Made by a program: the position numbers and the translations under genes. The notes beneath the pieces were generated by a model. It saw only the letters and a program-made list of their open reading frames with translations, was not told the origin of the DNA and did no database searches. A DNA stretch of 64,000 bases from Euglena gracilis. Taxonomy: Eukaryota > Euglenida > Euglenophyceae > Euglenales. The stretch spans positions 40,636,011 through 40,700,010 of the forward strand of contig CP154957.1 in assembly GCA_039621445.1 (NCBI GenBank), written 5' to 3'. The first letter of the stretch is position 1. The number at the start of each line of letters is the position of its first letter. Of the stretch, positions 46,104-55,600 are shown one piece after another.

Positions 46104-47216
46104 GCGACCTTAGTCGGACACCTAAAATTCGCCCCCCCCCCGTTCCTCAACAATGGGGGGGAAATCCTCCATTCGGCACTCTTTCATCCAAAGCCTATGT
46201 CCCACACCCATTCTTCCTTGAATCAACAAATGGGAAACAAACTTCAGGGACTATGGCTTTCAAGTGCCTTCAAACCTTTGGGAAAGACTTGGTTCACCAA
46301 CCAATGAATATTAGACTGCCCCCCCCCCCGCTTCTCACGGGTGGTGTGAGGGTCTTCACCAAGTTCTGCCCCCCCCCTTCCAACGGGTCGGGGGATTTTT
46401 GATAAAAATTCGGTTGGCGCCCCCCCCCCTTCGGGCCGGGGGGAATTTTTGTCAAAAAAATCGAACGCCCCCCCCCCCCTCCTCGGGCCGGGGGGATTTT
46501 TGTCAAAAAATCGAACGCCCCCCCCCCTCCTCGGGCCGGGGGGATTTTTGTCAAAAAATCGAACCCCCCCCCCTCCTCGGGCCGGGGGGATTTTTGTCAA
46601 AAAATCGAGGCGCCCCCCCCCTCCTCGGGCCGGGGGAATTTTTATCAAAAAATCAAGGCGCCCCCCCCCCCTCCTCGGGCCGGGGGGATTTTTATCAAAA
46701 AATCAAGGCGCCCCCCCCCCTCCTCGGGCCGGGGGAATTTTTGTCAAAACTCTGTCCCCTTAACAAACCGAGTGGGGGCTCATAATGTGACCATGGACTC
46801 CCAACCATGGTGTAATCCATCCTCATCCGAATGATTTGTGGAACCCTTATAACACCACCGCATAACCGTGATGCGAGGGGAAGCAACGCGAGGGGTAGGG
46901 AGAGGGAAGGGATGGGAAGAGGGACAGCGAACGGCAATATAATAGATGGACGGTGTATATACAGTGGTGCCCCTTTGCACTCCGGCCCCCGTGCGGGGCC
47001 TTTTTCTGCCTTTCTCCATTCTCTTTCCATGGCAGAATCCCATTGTTTGAGCTTGGCCATTCCCTCCTTCACACACTCGTGCGCATTTGCGCCCACATGC
47101 ACACACGCACACACACAGACATGCAAATCCGGATTTTGAATTTTAATGATGGGGAAAAAAACAGCACTTTGCCTTCCCTCAATCTTGTGTCAAGGCCTCC
47201 TAGCTCACTCAAGAGC
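46104..47216 (-). other. Ty3-A 3' untranslated region
   Basis: 1.1 kb between the chromodomain stop and the polypurine tract. It holds the C-rich minisatellite, an ACCATGG...CCATGGT inverted repeat near 46788-46810 and a CACACA stretch near 47100. No coding sequence is supported. Confidence 0.6.
46380..46750 (-). repeat. C/G-rich minisatellite in Ty3-A 3' region
   Basis: About seven units of some 48 bp. Each has a run of 9-12 C, CTCCTCGGGCCGGGG and ATTTTTGTCAAAAAATCGA. Units differ mainly in C-run length. Confidence 0.9.
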
Positions 47217-47429
47217 TTATGGCCCACCGTCAATTTTTAGTTCGGACATTACGTCCACTTTCACTTTTTTCTCACGACAATATTTCACAAACTCTTCACT
47301 GAATCTGTGAATGAAATTTCCAGCTGGTTCCCAGGTTTCCTCCCCATCCTCATATCCGACCCACTTTGTTAAAAATTCCCATTTTCCATCTTTTCCTTTC
47401 CGATGCCTTAGAATTCTCCCACCTCCCAC
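47217..47429 (-). CDS. Ty3-A chromodomain
   Basis: GGRILRHRKGKDGKWEFLTK then WVGYEDGEETWEPAGNF is a clear chromodomain with the aromatic residues and the W-E-P motif. It ends with a basic FVKYCREKKVKVDV tail and a stop at 47217. It is probably the C-terminus of integrase once the upstream frameshift is allowed for. Confidence 0.88.
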   Translation of the reverse strand: MGGGRILRHRKGKDGKWEFLTKWVGYEDGEETWEPAGNFIHRFSEEFVKYCREKKVKVDVMSELKIDGGP

Positions 47430-47599
47430 TCATCAGGTAATGCCTCTTCTTCTTTTTCGGTCCGTTTATAGTAAAAAAAGAGGCACCCCCTTACCTTCCA
47501 CTTGGGGTTCCCGATACTCCTTCAAAAAACTCCTATGAGCTTTTGTCTCCACCCCAGGTTTCATCTCAATTACATAACTCCGTTCCCCTTCTCTACCCT

Positions 47600-48748
47600 T
47601 CACGACCCCAGGTCCCACCCACCTAGAGTCAAGCTTCTCACCCGACCTTCGGGTCTCCTATACCAAACCGTCGTCCCCACCTTTAGGGGTTCCATTTCTT
47701 TCCTCCCCTTATTTATCCTTGCCACCTCCTCCTCATGCTTTTTGTTGAGTATCCTAGCCACCCTCCCATCAATGTCTTGCATCCTTCGGAAAAACTCCAC
47801 CGAATCCTCACATTCTTTGGGTGGTTGGTAGGGTACCCCTGCCAATGGTCTTTCCCTTCCAGTCACAATTTCATATGGGCTCAATCCGCTTTCCCCTTTT
47901 ACGTCATGAATTCGGTCCAAAACTTGGGGTAAAGCTTCAACCCAATTAATTTTTTCCTCCACATACAATTTTCTCAACACCTCCATTACCTGTTGTCCGG
48001 CTCTCTCAACCCTCCCGTTTGCTTGGTGGTGGTATGCTTGGGAATACGCTTGCCTAATCCCCAAAAGCGCACACATGTTTTTCCACCAAGTGCTTGTGAA
48101 ATGGCTCCCTTGGTCACTTGAGATGACCGAGGGAACCCCAAAAGGCCTCCACTGATTTTTCACCATTTCCTTAGCCAACTTGGCACCGGTTAATCCCTTG
48201 TCCTTGCATGCAACCCCCACAATCCAACCCGAATGCCTATCCACACAAAGAGCTAGGGTGTCGTACTCCCCCCCATCGTGTAAAACCCTTGGCATTCGAA
48301 ACAAATCGATGGCAACACTTGTCATTAGTGCAGGGGGTATGGGTGTGGACTCGATCGGTCCTTTCAAACTCTCCCCCCTCACACTCGCTTGGCATGTGGA
48401 ACAATTTTTGCTGCAATTTTGGTTGAGTTGCTTTGCAGCCTTTTCATCAGCCCAAACAAAACGGATTGTCATGTGTTTCCAAACTTTTTCAGGGCCAACG
48501 TGCCCCAAAAACTCGTGATTTTCTTGAATCACCAAAGGTTGGAAACTTTCAGGCACACACAACTTTTCCTCGAAAAACAGTTGACCGTTCAAGACTTTAT
48601 AGCTTTTGGGCCAAACTGGACCACCTTTGGTAGCCTCCCATTTTTCTTTCCATGTGGGGCATCGGGAATATGCTTCCCCCCAATCACGCTCCCATACGGG
48701 CTTAATATCCTTAGGGGTCGTACTTGGCAGGGCGTCCCCCACTTCCAT
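47600..48748 (-). CDS. Ty3-A integrase
   Basis: The zinc domain is NHEFLGHVGPEKVWKH...NCSTCQA. The core has Asp in SVAIDLF, Asp in VISSDQGSHF and Glu in NGRVERAG. The C-terminal part (GLSPYEIVTGRERPL, VWYRRPEGRV) resembles a GPY/F module. A frameshift near 47644 moves the last part (GERSYVIEMK) into the chromodomain-proximal frame. It would insert the cDNA with a 4-bp duplication. Confidence 0.9.
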   Translation of the reverse strand: MEVGDALPSTTPKDIKPVWERDWGEAYSRCPTWKEKWEATKGGPVWPKSYKVLNGQLFFEEKLCVPESFQPLVIQENHEFLGHVGPEKVWKHMTIRFVWADEKAAKQLNQNCSKNCSTCQASVRGESLKGPIESTPIPPALMTSVAIDLFRMPRVLHDGGEYDTLALCVDRHSGWIVGVACKDKGLTGAKLAKEMVKNQWRPFGVPSVISSDQGSHFTSTWWKNMCALLGIRQAYSQAYHHQANGRVERAGQQVMEVLRKLYVEEKINWVEALPQVLDRIHDVKGESGLSPYEIVTGRERPLAGVPYQPPKECEDSVEFFRRMQDIDGRVARILNKKHEEEVARINKGRKEMEPLKVGTTVWYRRPEGRVRSLTLGGWDLGS

Positions 48749-51090
48749 ACGAGTGTCCCCCCTCGAACTTTCAGCCGTCTCCGGGACAGGGGTCGTCTCC
48801 CCCCCACTTTCTCATCCCAAAAATGAACTCGTTTCTTTTCTTTCCTGGGCCCTTGTGAGTGGGTGTCCACAGGGGTGTCTTTTCCTCCTGGGTCTACCCC
48901 ACCCTCGGTTCCCCTCCTTGTGCACTCTCCTTTTTCCTCCTCAGGTGTTACGTTTTTGCCACTACGGGTTGTCACCCCCCGTATCCAGGCATTACGTAAA
49001 TTGGGCTGGTTTTTGATTCTTATCTCCAAACACTGTTTTTCCTCTTCTTTTTCCTCCCGGATAAAATTTTCCATTTCATCCTTGTCTTCGGCTGACCCGT
49101 GCTTACTTATATCCCTTAAGGCCTGTGAAGCTGGGTATGCCCACCGACTAAGGATATCCGCTATGGTATTTTCTTTACCCGGGATATATCCCACCGTCAA
49201 ATCATACTTGGAGAAAATTTGATGCCATCTCGCCCTCCTCCCAACCGGACCACTGGGGGTGTCTAGGACCTCCCTTGTCCAAGACTCCAAACTTTGGTGG
49301 TCGGTTAAAACCAAAACGGGTTGCAATCCAATCCAACTTTCCCATTTTTGTAGTGCCAAAATTATGGCGTACGTCTCCAACTCCCTGGGGGTCCATTTTC
49401 TTTGCCCCTCGGTCAATTTTCGAGACATAAAAGCCACTGGCACAGTTTTTTTCTCAATCACATCCTGGGCTGTGGGTCTTCCTCCCCCCTCCTTCATTTG
49501 CTCTAACGTTGCCCCCACGGCGTACCCACTGGCATCAACCCTTAGCACAAAGGGTTTATCTGGGTCTACCCGTTGCAACATTAGGCCCGAACACAACCTT
49601 TTTTTCAGCTCCTCAAAAGCTTTTAAATCCTCCCCATCAAATTCCACAGGTTTTCGACTTCCTTTCTTTCCCACCTCCCTGGGGACTTTCAATTTGTCTT
49701 GCAGCCGGGCAGCTACTTCCGCATACATGTGAATGTATGCATTGTAATAATTTGTGAATCCCAAAAAGGCTCTCAAAGCTGTAATTGTTTTTGGAACCTC
49801 CCACTTTTCGATCGCTCGTAACTTACCCGGTGCAGGCCTCCTAGTCCCGTTTCCTAAAATTTGTCCACAAAATTCAACCTCCTCCACAAAAAGTTTGGCT
49901 TTGAATTCATCAGCCACCAAAAGTTCTGTTTTCAGCACCTCCAACACCCTTCTCAAATCTTTTTCGTGTGCCCCCACCAGGTCCTCCCCTTCCCCGACCG
50001 TTGTCCCCACCAGTATGTCGTCTATATACCCTGTGGCGATATCCCTTACTGGTGTCAAACGGTCATCGATCATTTGCTGAAATTGCTGGGGGGCATTTGT
50101 CAAACCCATTACATTCACCCTCCACTGAAAAATGCCTTTGGGGGTGAAACAACATGTTATGGGTCGACTTTCTGGGTGTAGAGGTTGTTGGTGAAAAGCT
50201 TGCTTCAAATCGATGATCGAAAACATTTGGTTTGCACCATGTTTGACCAAAATGTCTTCAATTTTGGGTAGGGGGTAGTTGCATCGCCTTGTTTGGCTGT
50301 TTGGCCCCCTGAGGTCCACCACCCCCCTCCAAGGAAAATCGTTGGATTTTTTTGGAACTGGAAAAGTCTGGGACAGCCATTCTGAATTTTTGGCTGTGGC
50401 TGGCTCAATGTATTTTTTGTCGAGCCAGTCTTGGGTGATTCTTTCAAGTGCCTCTTTCCGTTCACCGTGCATGAAAAAAGGCTTCTGTCTGGTTGGCTTT
50501 GCCCCCTCCTTCAACGGTATGTATGCATAACCATATTGTCCTCTTTCGGGGGGGTCTGGAAATGGCGATGACCGAAATACCGTCCCCCGGTAATCTTCCA
50601 AAACTTGTTCCCTCAACTTGACTACCCGTTCCTCCTCTTTTTTGTCCTCCCCCTCCCTTGCAATTATCATTCGGTTGATAACTTGCACTGGGGGGTCACT
50701 TCCCTCCAAATTTGTGGCAACCTCCCCCAGGTCCTCATCACTCAAAAATTGCAATTCCTGGTCCAACCCTTCCAATGGCAAACAAAGACCAAGTTTTTGC
50801 AACCCAAACGAAGTCCCGTCTGCCACAGTCACATTGTCCACTGAAAAATTTGTGTCATCCCTGAATTTTTGCGGACCCCTCCGTCTTTCAACACCCCGCA
50901 AAAAAATCAGGTCGGGGCTGTCTTTCACCAACGCCTTGTGGTGTGGAAAAATTCCCAGTTTTGCCTCCGCCAACCATGGATAAGAAAGAATCGCATCAAC
51001 TTTGATGTTTGCCTCATAAAATTCAACCTCATATTCCACCCTCTCAATTTCCCTTTCCTCATTCCAATTTTGTTGTAGGATCATTTTCAC
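48589..51090 (-). CDS. Ty3-A reverse transcriptase and RNase H
   Basis: An 833-codon frame. The protease C-terminal part (VDAILSYPWLAEAKLGI) comes first. RT follows with WRGVVDLRGPNSQTRR, FSIIDLKQAFHQ, WRVNVMGLTNAPQQF and GYIDDILVG (YIDD at 50017-50028), then thumb (FLGFTNYYNAYIHMYAE). RNase H has FVLRVDASGYAVGATLEQ, VLTDHQSLESW and YIPGKENTIADILSRW. The connector shifts frame at a C run near 48800, where Ty3-C is open, so the integrase is out of phase. Its start overlaps the preceding frame by 4 bases. Confidence 0.9.
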   Translation of the reverse strand: MKMILQQNWNEEREIERVEYEVEFYEANIKVDAILSYPWLAEAKLGIFPHHKALVKDSPDLIFLRGVERRRGPQKFRDDTNFSVDNVTVADGTSFGLQKLGLCLPLEGLDQELQFLSDEDLGEVATNLEGSDPPVQVINRMIIAREGEDKKEEERVVKLREQVLEDYRGTVFRSSPFPDPPERGQYGYAYIPLKEGAKPTRQKPFFMHGERKEALERITQDWLDKKYIEPATAKNSEWLSQTFPVPKKSNDFPWRGVVDLRGPNSQTRRCNYPLPKIEDILVKHGANQMFSIIDLKQAFHQQPLHPESRPITCCFTPKGIFQWRVNVMGLTNAPQQFQQMIDDRLTPVRDIATGYIDDILVGTTVGEGEDLVGAHEKDLRRVLEVLKTELLVADEFKAKLFVEEVEFCGQILGNGTRRPAPGKLRAIEKWEVPKTITALRAFLGFTNYYNAYIHMYAEVAARLQDKLKVPREVGKKGSRKPVEFDGEDLKAFEELKKRLCSGLMLQRVDPDKPFVLRVDASGYAVGATLEQMKEGGGRPTAQDVIEKKTVPVAFMSRKLTEGQRKWTPRELETYAIILALQKWESWIGLQPVLVLTDHQSLESWTREVLDTPSGPVGRRARWHQIFSKYDLTVGYIPGKENTIADILSRWAYPASQALRDISKHGSAEDKDEMENFIREEKEEEKQCLEIRIKNQPNLRNAWIRGVTTRSGKNVTPEEEKGECTRRGTEGGVDPGGKDTPVDTHSQGPRKEKKRVHFWDEKVGGRRPLSRRRLKVRGGTLVWKWGTPCQVRPLRILSPYGSVIGGKHIPDAPHGKKNGRLPKVVQFGPKAIKS

Positions 51091-52649
51091 CTTTGCACAT
51101 CTGCTCCCCCCGCTTCCAGCTTAGCAGGATACATTAGGTGGTCCCCTATCAACCCTTGTCGAATGAGGTTTGCCTCCGCCCCCGTGTCAATCAAAATTCT
51201 GGCCGTTTTTTCCTCCCCATTTGCCAACTTAATCTGGGTTTTTAACAGCAGTTGTCTGTCCTCCCCAAGTTTCTTCGATCCTCCCCGAGTTTTCGTCCCC
51301 CTCAACATTCTTTTTTTCAGCCGCACCAATTTTTTCTTCCCTGGGGCTGCCCCCCCCTGGGAGGGTTGCCTTCTATCGATCAACAAGGCCCACACCCCCC
51401 AACGGGTACCCCTCAAAATCCTCCCATCAGCCTCAAACAACTTTGTCCCCTTGGGAAAATAAATCTTTTTGACAGCCATAGCCACCAGATTTTTCACCCA
51501 CCTCCTATTCCAGTCTGGGCAAATACAAATCGCCCGACAATTGGAATTTTGCAATTTTTCAGCCACCTCAGGCCACAAAGTCCAGGGGGGGTTCATCCAC
51601 AACGTTTCCTCCGCCCCCCAATCCTTTTTCATGGCATCATCATCCTCCCCGTAAAACTTTTCACACCTGGCATTTTGGCTGGTTGCAAAACAATCCCGTT
51701 CCGCCTTAACCCGAAATTCCTTCTCAATTTCCTCCATACAAACTTTCCTAACAGCATAATCCTCCCTACGATATCCGCTTTTTCGTTCCAACACGGTTAA
51801 CAAATACTCCACCAGTTGTTTGGGCATCCTCCATTTTTTCTGAGTACCAACTGTCATTCCATATCCTCCCAACTTTTCTCGGTGACTCCTCCCCCCAGGA
51901 ATCAAATTCGGGCAGGTCTGGCCATCACAAAGTTTGTTTTGTAGCTTGCTCAGATTTTCGCTCCCCCAGATTCGGGTGGGCTTTTGATATCCCCAATCTG
52001 AAAACTGACAATAGTCAACATCGACAAAAGTCAGATTTTGAACACAGGGTCTTTTCCGCAAAAGTCCATGACGGGGATTTTCAATCCACCACAACTTTGG
52101 TTTGAAATATTCGACAATCTCCAAAGTTTTTTTGACCAGCCGATCTGCCCCCTCCAAATTTCTGACTCCCAATGTTTTGGCCAAGCTATATTCTGTACAG
52201 GGCACCCCCGCAGCGATGATCTGAAAATATCCGGGGGGGTACCTCCAATATCTCCACTCCAAAATATTTGCACAGTGGGTTGGGTTAAATCTGGGGTTTA
52301 TGTCCACTGACACAACCTTAAACCCCTGCTCTCTCAGGCAATCCCCAACCGAGCCTTTACCGCAAAAAAGGTCTAAAGCTCTTTTCTTTACGGAAGGCTG
52401 TGCACGACCTCTTATGAGGTCTGGTTTTTTACAGATTTGGGCTGAATCACAGATTTGCACGTCACGCACGCCCCTATCCGACACACTGGACACACCTTGC
52501 GCAGAGATCTCCTGGGATGGCAGATTTTTCATCGTGTTTTCACTCGCACGAGATTTTTCTTGCCACCTGGGATTTGCGTATGTCTTTGTGTGGGGCTGGG
52601 TATGCGAGCCCGGGGCGGCTCCCGCCCCCAACGGTCCACCCCGGCTGTC
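51087..52649 (-). CDS. Ty3-A C5-methyltransferase, NPPW domain and protease
   Basis: Counted from the ATG at 52631. Motif I LDLFCGKGSV is at residues 86-95, VSVDINP at 107-113, GVPCTEYS at 142-149 with the catalytic Cys, and IENP at 183-186; the tail has PTRIW and LCDGQTC. All key C5-methylase motifs are intact, in the short form seen in viral and phage enzymes. Residues about 310-420 form a second domain with DCFAT, MNPPW (346-350) and ICPDW, like Dam-type N6-adenine methylase signatures and the C-terminal block of DIRS pol. ILIDTGAE (479-486) is the protease site. The frame ends in TGA at 51087-51089, overlapping the RT frame. Substrate and activity are unknown. Confidence 0.85.
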   Translation of the reverse strand, partial: DSRGGPLGAGAAPGSHTQPHTKTYANPRWQEKSRASENTMKNLPSQEISAQGVSSVSDRGVRDVQICDSAQICKKPDLIRGRAQPSVKKRALDLFCGKGSVGDCLREQGFKVVSVDINPRFNPTHCANILEWRYWRYPPGYFQIIAAGVPCTEYSLAKTLGVRNLEGADRLVKKTLEIVEYFKPKLWWIENPRHGLLRKRPCVQNLTFVDVDYCQFSDWGYQKPTRIWGSENLSKLQNKLCDGQTCPNLIPGGRSHREKLGGYGMTVGTQKKWRMPKQLVEYLLTVLERKSGYRREDYAVRKVCMEEIEKEFRVKAERDCFATSQNARCEKFYGEDDDAMKKDWGAEETLWMNPPWTLWPEVAEKLQNSNCRAICICPDWNRRWVKNLVAMAVKKIYFPKGTKLFEADGRILRGTRWGVWALLIDRRQPSQGGAAPGKKKLVRLKKRMLRGTKTRGGSKKLGEDRQLLLKTQIKLANGEEKTARILIDTGAEANLIRQGLIGDHLMYPAKLEAGGADVQR

Positions 52650-52652
52650 CTA
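52650..52652 (-). promoter_or_regulatory. Candidate UAG readthrough site between Gag and pol
   Basis: The context is CGATGC TAG GACAGCCGGG. The methyltransferase-protease frame continues in the same phase with no other stop to 51087. Ty3-C keeps the TAG at the same site (28395-28397) and the same following bases. Confidence 0.5.
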
Positions 52653-55600
52653 GCATCGGTTTCCTTTCCCCCTTCCTTTTCCTTTGCCTTTTCCACCATC
52701 CTGGCCCTTTCCCCTAGACCAGTCATTTCCATTGTTTCCTTTCCCCCAAGAATTGTTTCCTTTGCCCTTGCCTTTGCCTTTGCCTTTGCCACCACCAGAC
52801 TGTGAATCAAAATTCTGTTGATTTGAGTGCCACCACTGATTTCCCTGAAAATTGGCGGCATTTGAATTCCACCCAGAATCATTTCTCCATCCCCCCCCAT
52901 TGCCAAATTGAGATTGCTGGGGGGGTGGCAATGACTGTGATCGAACCACTGGCACTGGATTTTGCACGGGGGGGTTCACGTTTGCATTGGTCGCAGGAGC
53001 TGCCACCTGTGAATCTGATTTTCCAACGGACGGTTTTGCCACCGTTTCGCCCCCCTTTGCTGACCGTGTTGGGGAGGGTGTCCTGGACCCCTTGGCCCGA
53101 TCTGCCTTAGCAGACCTGGCCCTCCGGTTTCCAAATGCATTTGGCTCCCTGGAACTGTGTATCATGTCTTGAGAATCCCTGGATGACAATTTTCGCTCAA
53201 CAAAACGGAAAATTTCTTCAACTCCCATTTTTGGCTGTTCCTCCACAATTTTGATTCTTTTAACCGTGCCTGTGATTGGTTTCCCACTGACCTCTTTCAG
53301 TTTGTCGCAAATCGTAGTGTTGGGCAAAAAGACTTCGAACTCCAGCGGTGAAACTTTCGAAACCTTGCAGGGCTTTTCCCCAGTGACACGTTCCACAGCA
53401 CAAATAATGTTTTCCTCGGTTGCAGGCACTCCAGGGTTCATTTTGACTTTCGGTCCACACGTTGATTTCCTTTCCTCCTCATCGGCGACCCAATGCAAAA
53501 TGAAATTTGGCAGTTTTCCCTTGACCAGTCTTTCTGCCTCATCGTCAGTGGCGCTTTTCACCTGTCTCCAGGCTATTCTGAAATTTATGACAAAATCTCG
53601 CCATTCCTGTACGGTAATTTTCCCTTGGTTCACGAGGTTCACATCATACCATTTTTTTCTGGCACACTCGGATTGAGTTCCAGCATATTTCCCTTCAAGC
53701 CTGTCAAATTCCTCCTCGAAAGATGTTTTTCCGTTCAATTCCAGTCGGAATTGCAATTCCTTTTTATTTGTGTCGTCCAGCGTCATTGCAAAAAGCTGAA
53801 GCTTGAGTGAATCAGACATATGTCCATTTTGCAAAATAACCAACGTCCTGAAATATTGATCCCAATCCCGCACAAAGGACGACCAGTCTTTTGGCTGTCC
53901 AGAAAAATTTGGAGCCACCAGGTTTTTCATCAATTGATGCGTTGCCACTGCATTTGATGAAACCAGTCCTGCACCTGCAGGCACCGCCCCCACAGGTCGT
54001 GCACAAACCTGCCTGACATGTGTCGCATGTGACTCTGGTTCAGCGTATTCATAGCCTTCAATTTCAACCGGATTTTTCTCGATCACAGGTAAATCGTTGT
54101 AACCAAAAAGATCAAACTCTTCGATTTCTGGGTTTCCAGCTGATTTTTCTCTCGTTTCCTTTGTCAGATCCACTGTCGCAGATTTGGCAGATTCAGCTTG
54201 CTGATTTTTCATCGCCAAAAACTCAGCCTGAAATAAATCCAGCCTTTGTTGCGATTTTTTCCGTTCCTGCTGTTCTTTTCGAAGTTCAACGCATTGCTGT
54301 TGCAGTAAAACTCCAACCTGCTGTTTCATCGAGTTTTCCATTTCGGCCCGAACTTTCTCAAACTGCCCCTCCCTTTCACTCAGCCTCAACCTTTCCTGCA
54401 ACATTTCACTGATAATGACCTCCAAATTCTTTCTCGTTTGCAGCCCCAACTCCCTTTGCACCTCCAACCGAATTGTTTCCTCACTCTTGTTAATCAGGTC
54501 ACAGATTTTCTCAATGGGAAAATCTTTCCGACCCAGAAAATTCTCCAACCTCCCCAAACGATCATTCAGAGCTTTGCTCTCTCGCTCCAGGGACTGTGAA
54601 AATTCCTTCAATTTCTCAGCCTGTGCCTGAAATTTGGCACACTCAGTCTCCCCCAAACTTTTGCATTGCTGAAAAATGATCCCAAAGCGTCCCTCCAGAC
54701 CAGAGCTTAGCTCACCAACTGCAGATTTGACCTGATTAACAGCAATCTCCTGCTGTTTTTCCTTCTCCCCCACTTGTTGCACCGTCACGTGCATCTCCCC
54801 CACAGATTTTTCCAAAAACGACAGCTTCTGAGAAAAATCCCTCTCATTTTTTCTCAACCCCTCAACCTGGGCCTCAAAAAACGTGTTTACTCCATCCTCC
54901 ACTTTCTTCACTTTTTCAGCAAACTGCCGTTCCATTTCCACACTCAACAAATGCCTTTGGCATTGGGCCAGATTTTGCACCATTTCACCATTTTGCTGAA
55001 ACTGCAAAAGCAAGTCGTTTACAGTTGAACTCAGTTCAGCCCGAATTTCACGTTTCACCATGGCAATGTGATCCGCCATTCGCTGATCATGCATGCCCAA
55101 TGCCTCATTGACCAGATTCAATGCCTGCCCATTTGACATGGCCAATGCCCGATTTAGCCTGTTTTCTGCCTCACCCACCAGAATTTCAGCCATTTTTTCA
55201 GGGTTTTTTCCTTCCTGCACCAAAAGTCTGCCATGTAAACATTCAATTTTGCAACTGATTTCTTCACCCCAATTGTTCCAATCATCATCGGATTGGCCAT
55301 AGCCCGATTCCATTTCCACATCATGCTGATTTTCAGGGTTTTCGGACCCAGTTTCTACAGAAAAACTGGTGTTTGGCTGTAAATTCTGTGGCTGGGTCTG
55401 TGGATAATCTGGCTGAATTGGCTGAAAAATCTGGGCTGGGACTGTGTTTGAAGACACTGTTAACGCTGGCTGAAAAACCTGCCCATGCATCTGGGCTGGT
55501 CCCATGATTGCTGGAACAGATGACCCAGCCGAAAACTGCTGGGCTGGCTGAAAAACCTGTGAAGTCGTCTGGGCTGGCCCCATGATTGCTGGAACAGATG

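Noticed and set aside
47090-47130. tRNA or other small RNA gene in the CACACA region
   Set aside because: No cloverleaf, box A or box B pattern could be found; the stretch is low complexity.
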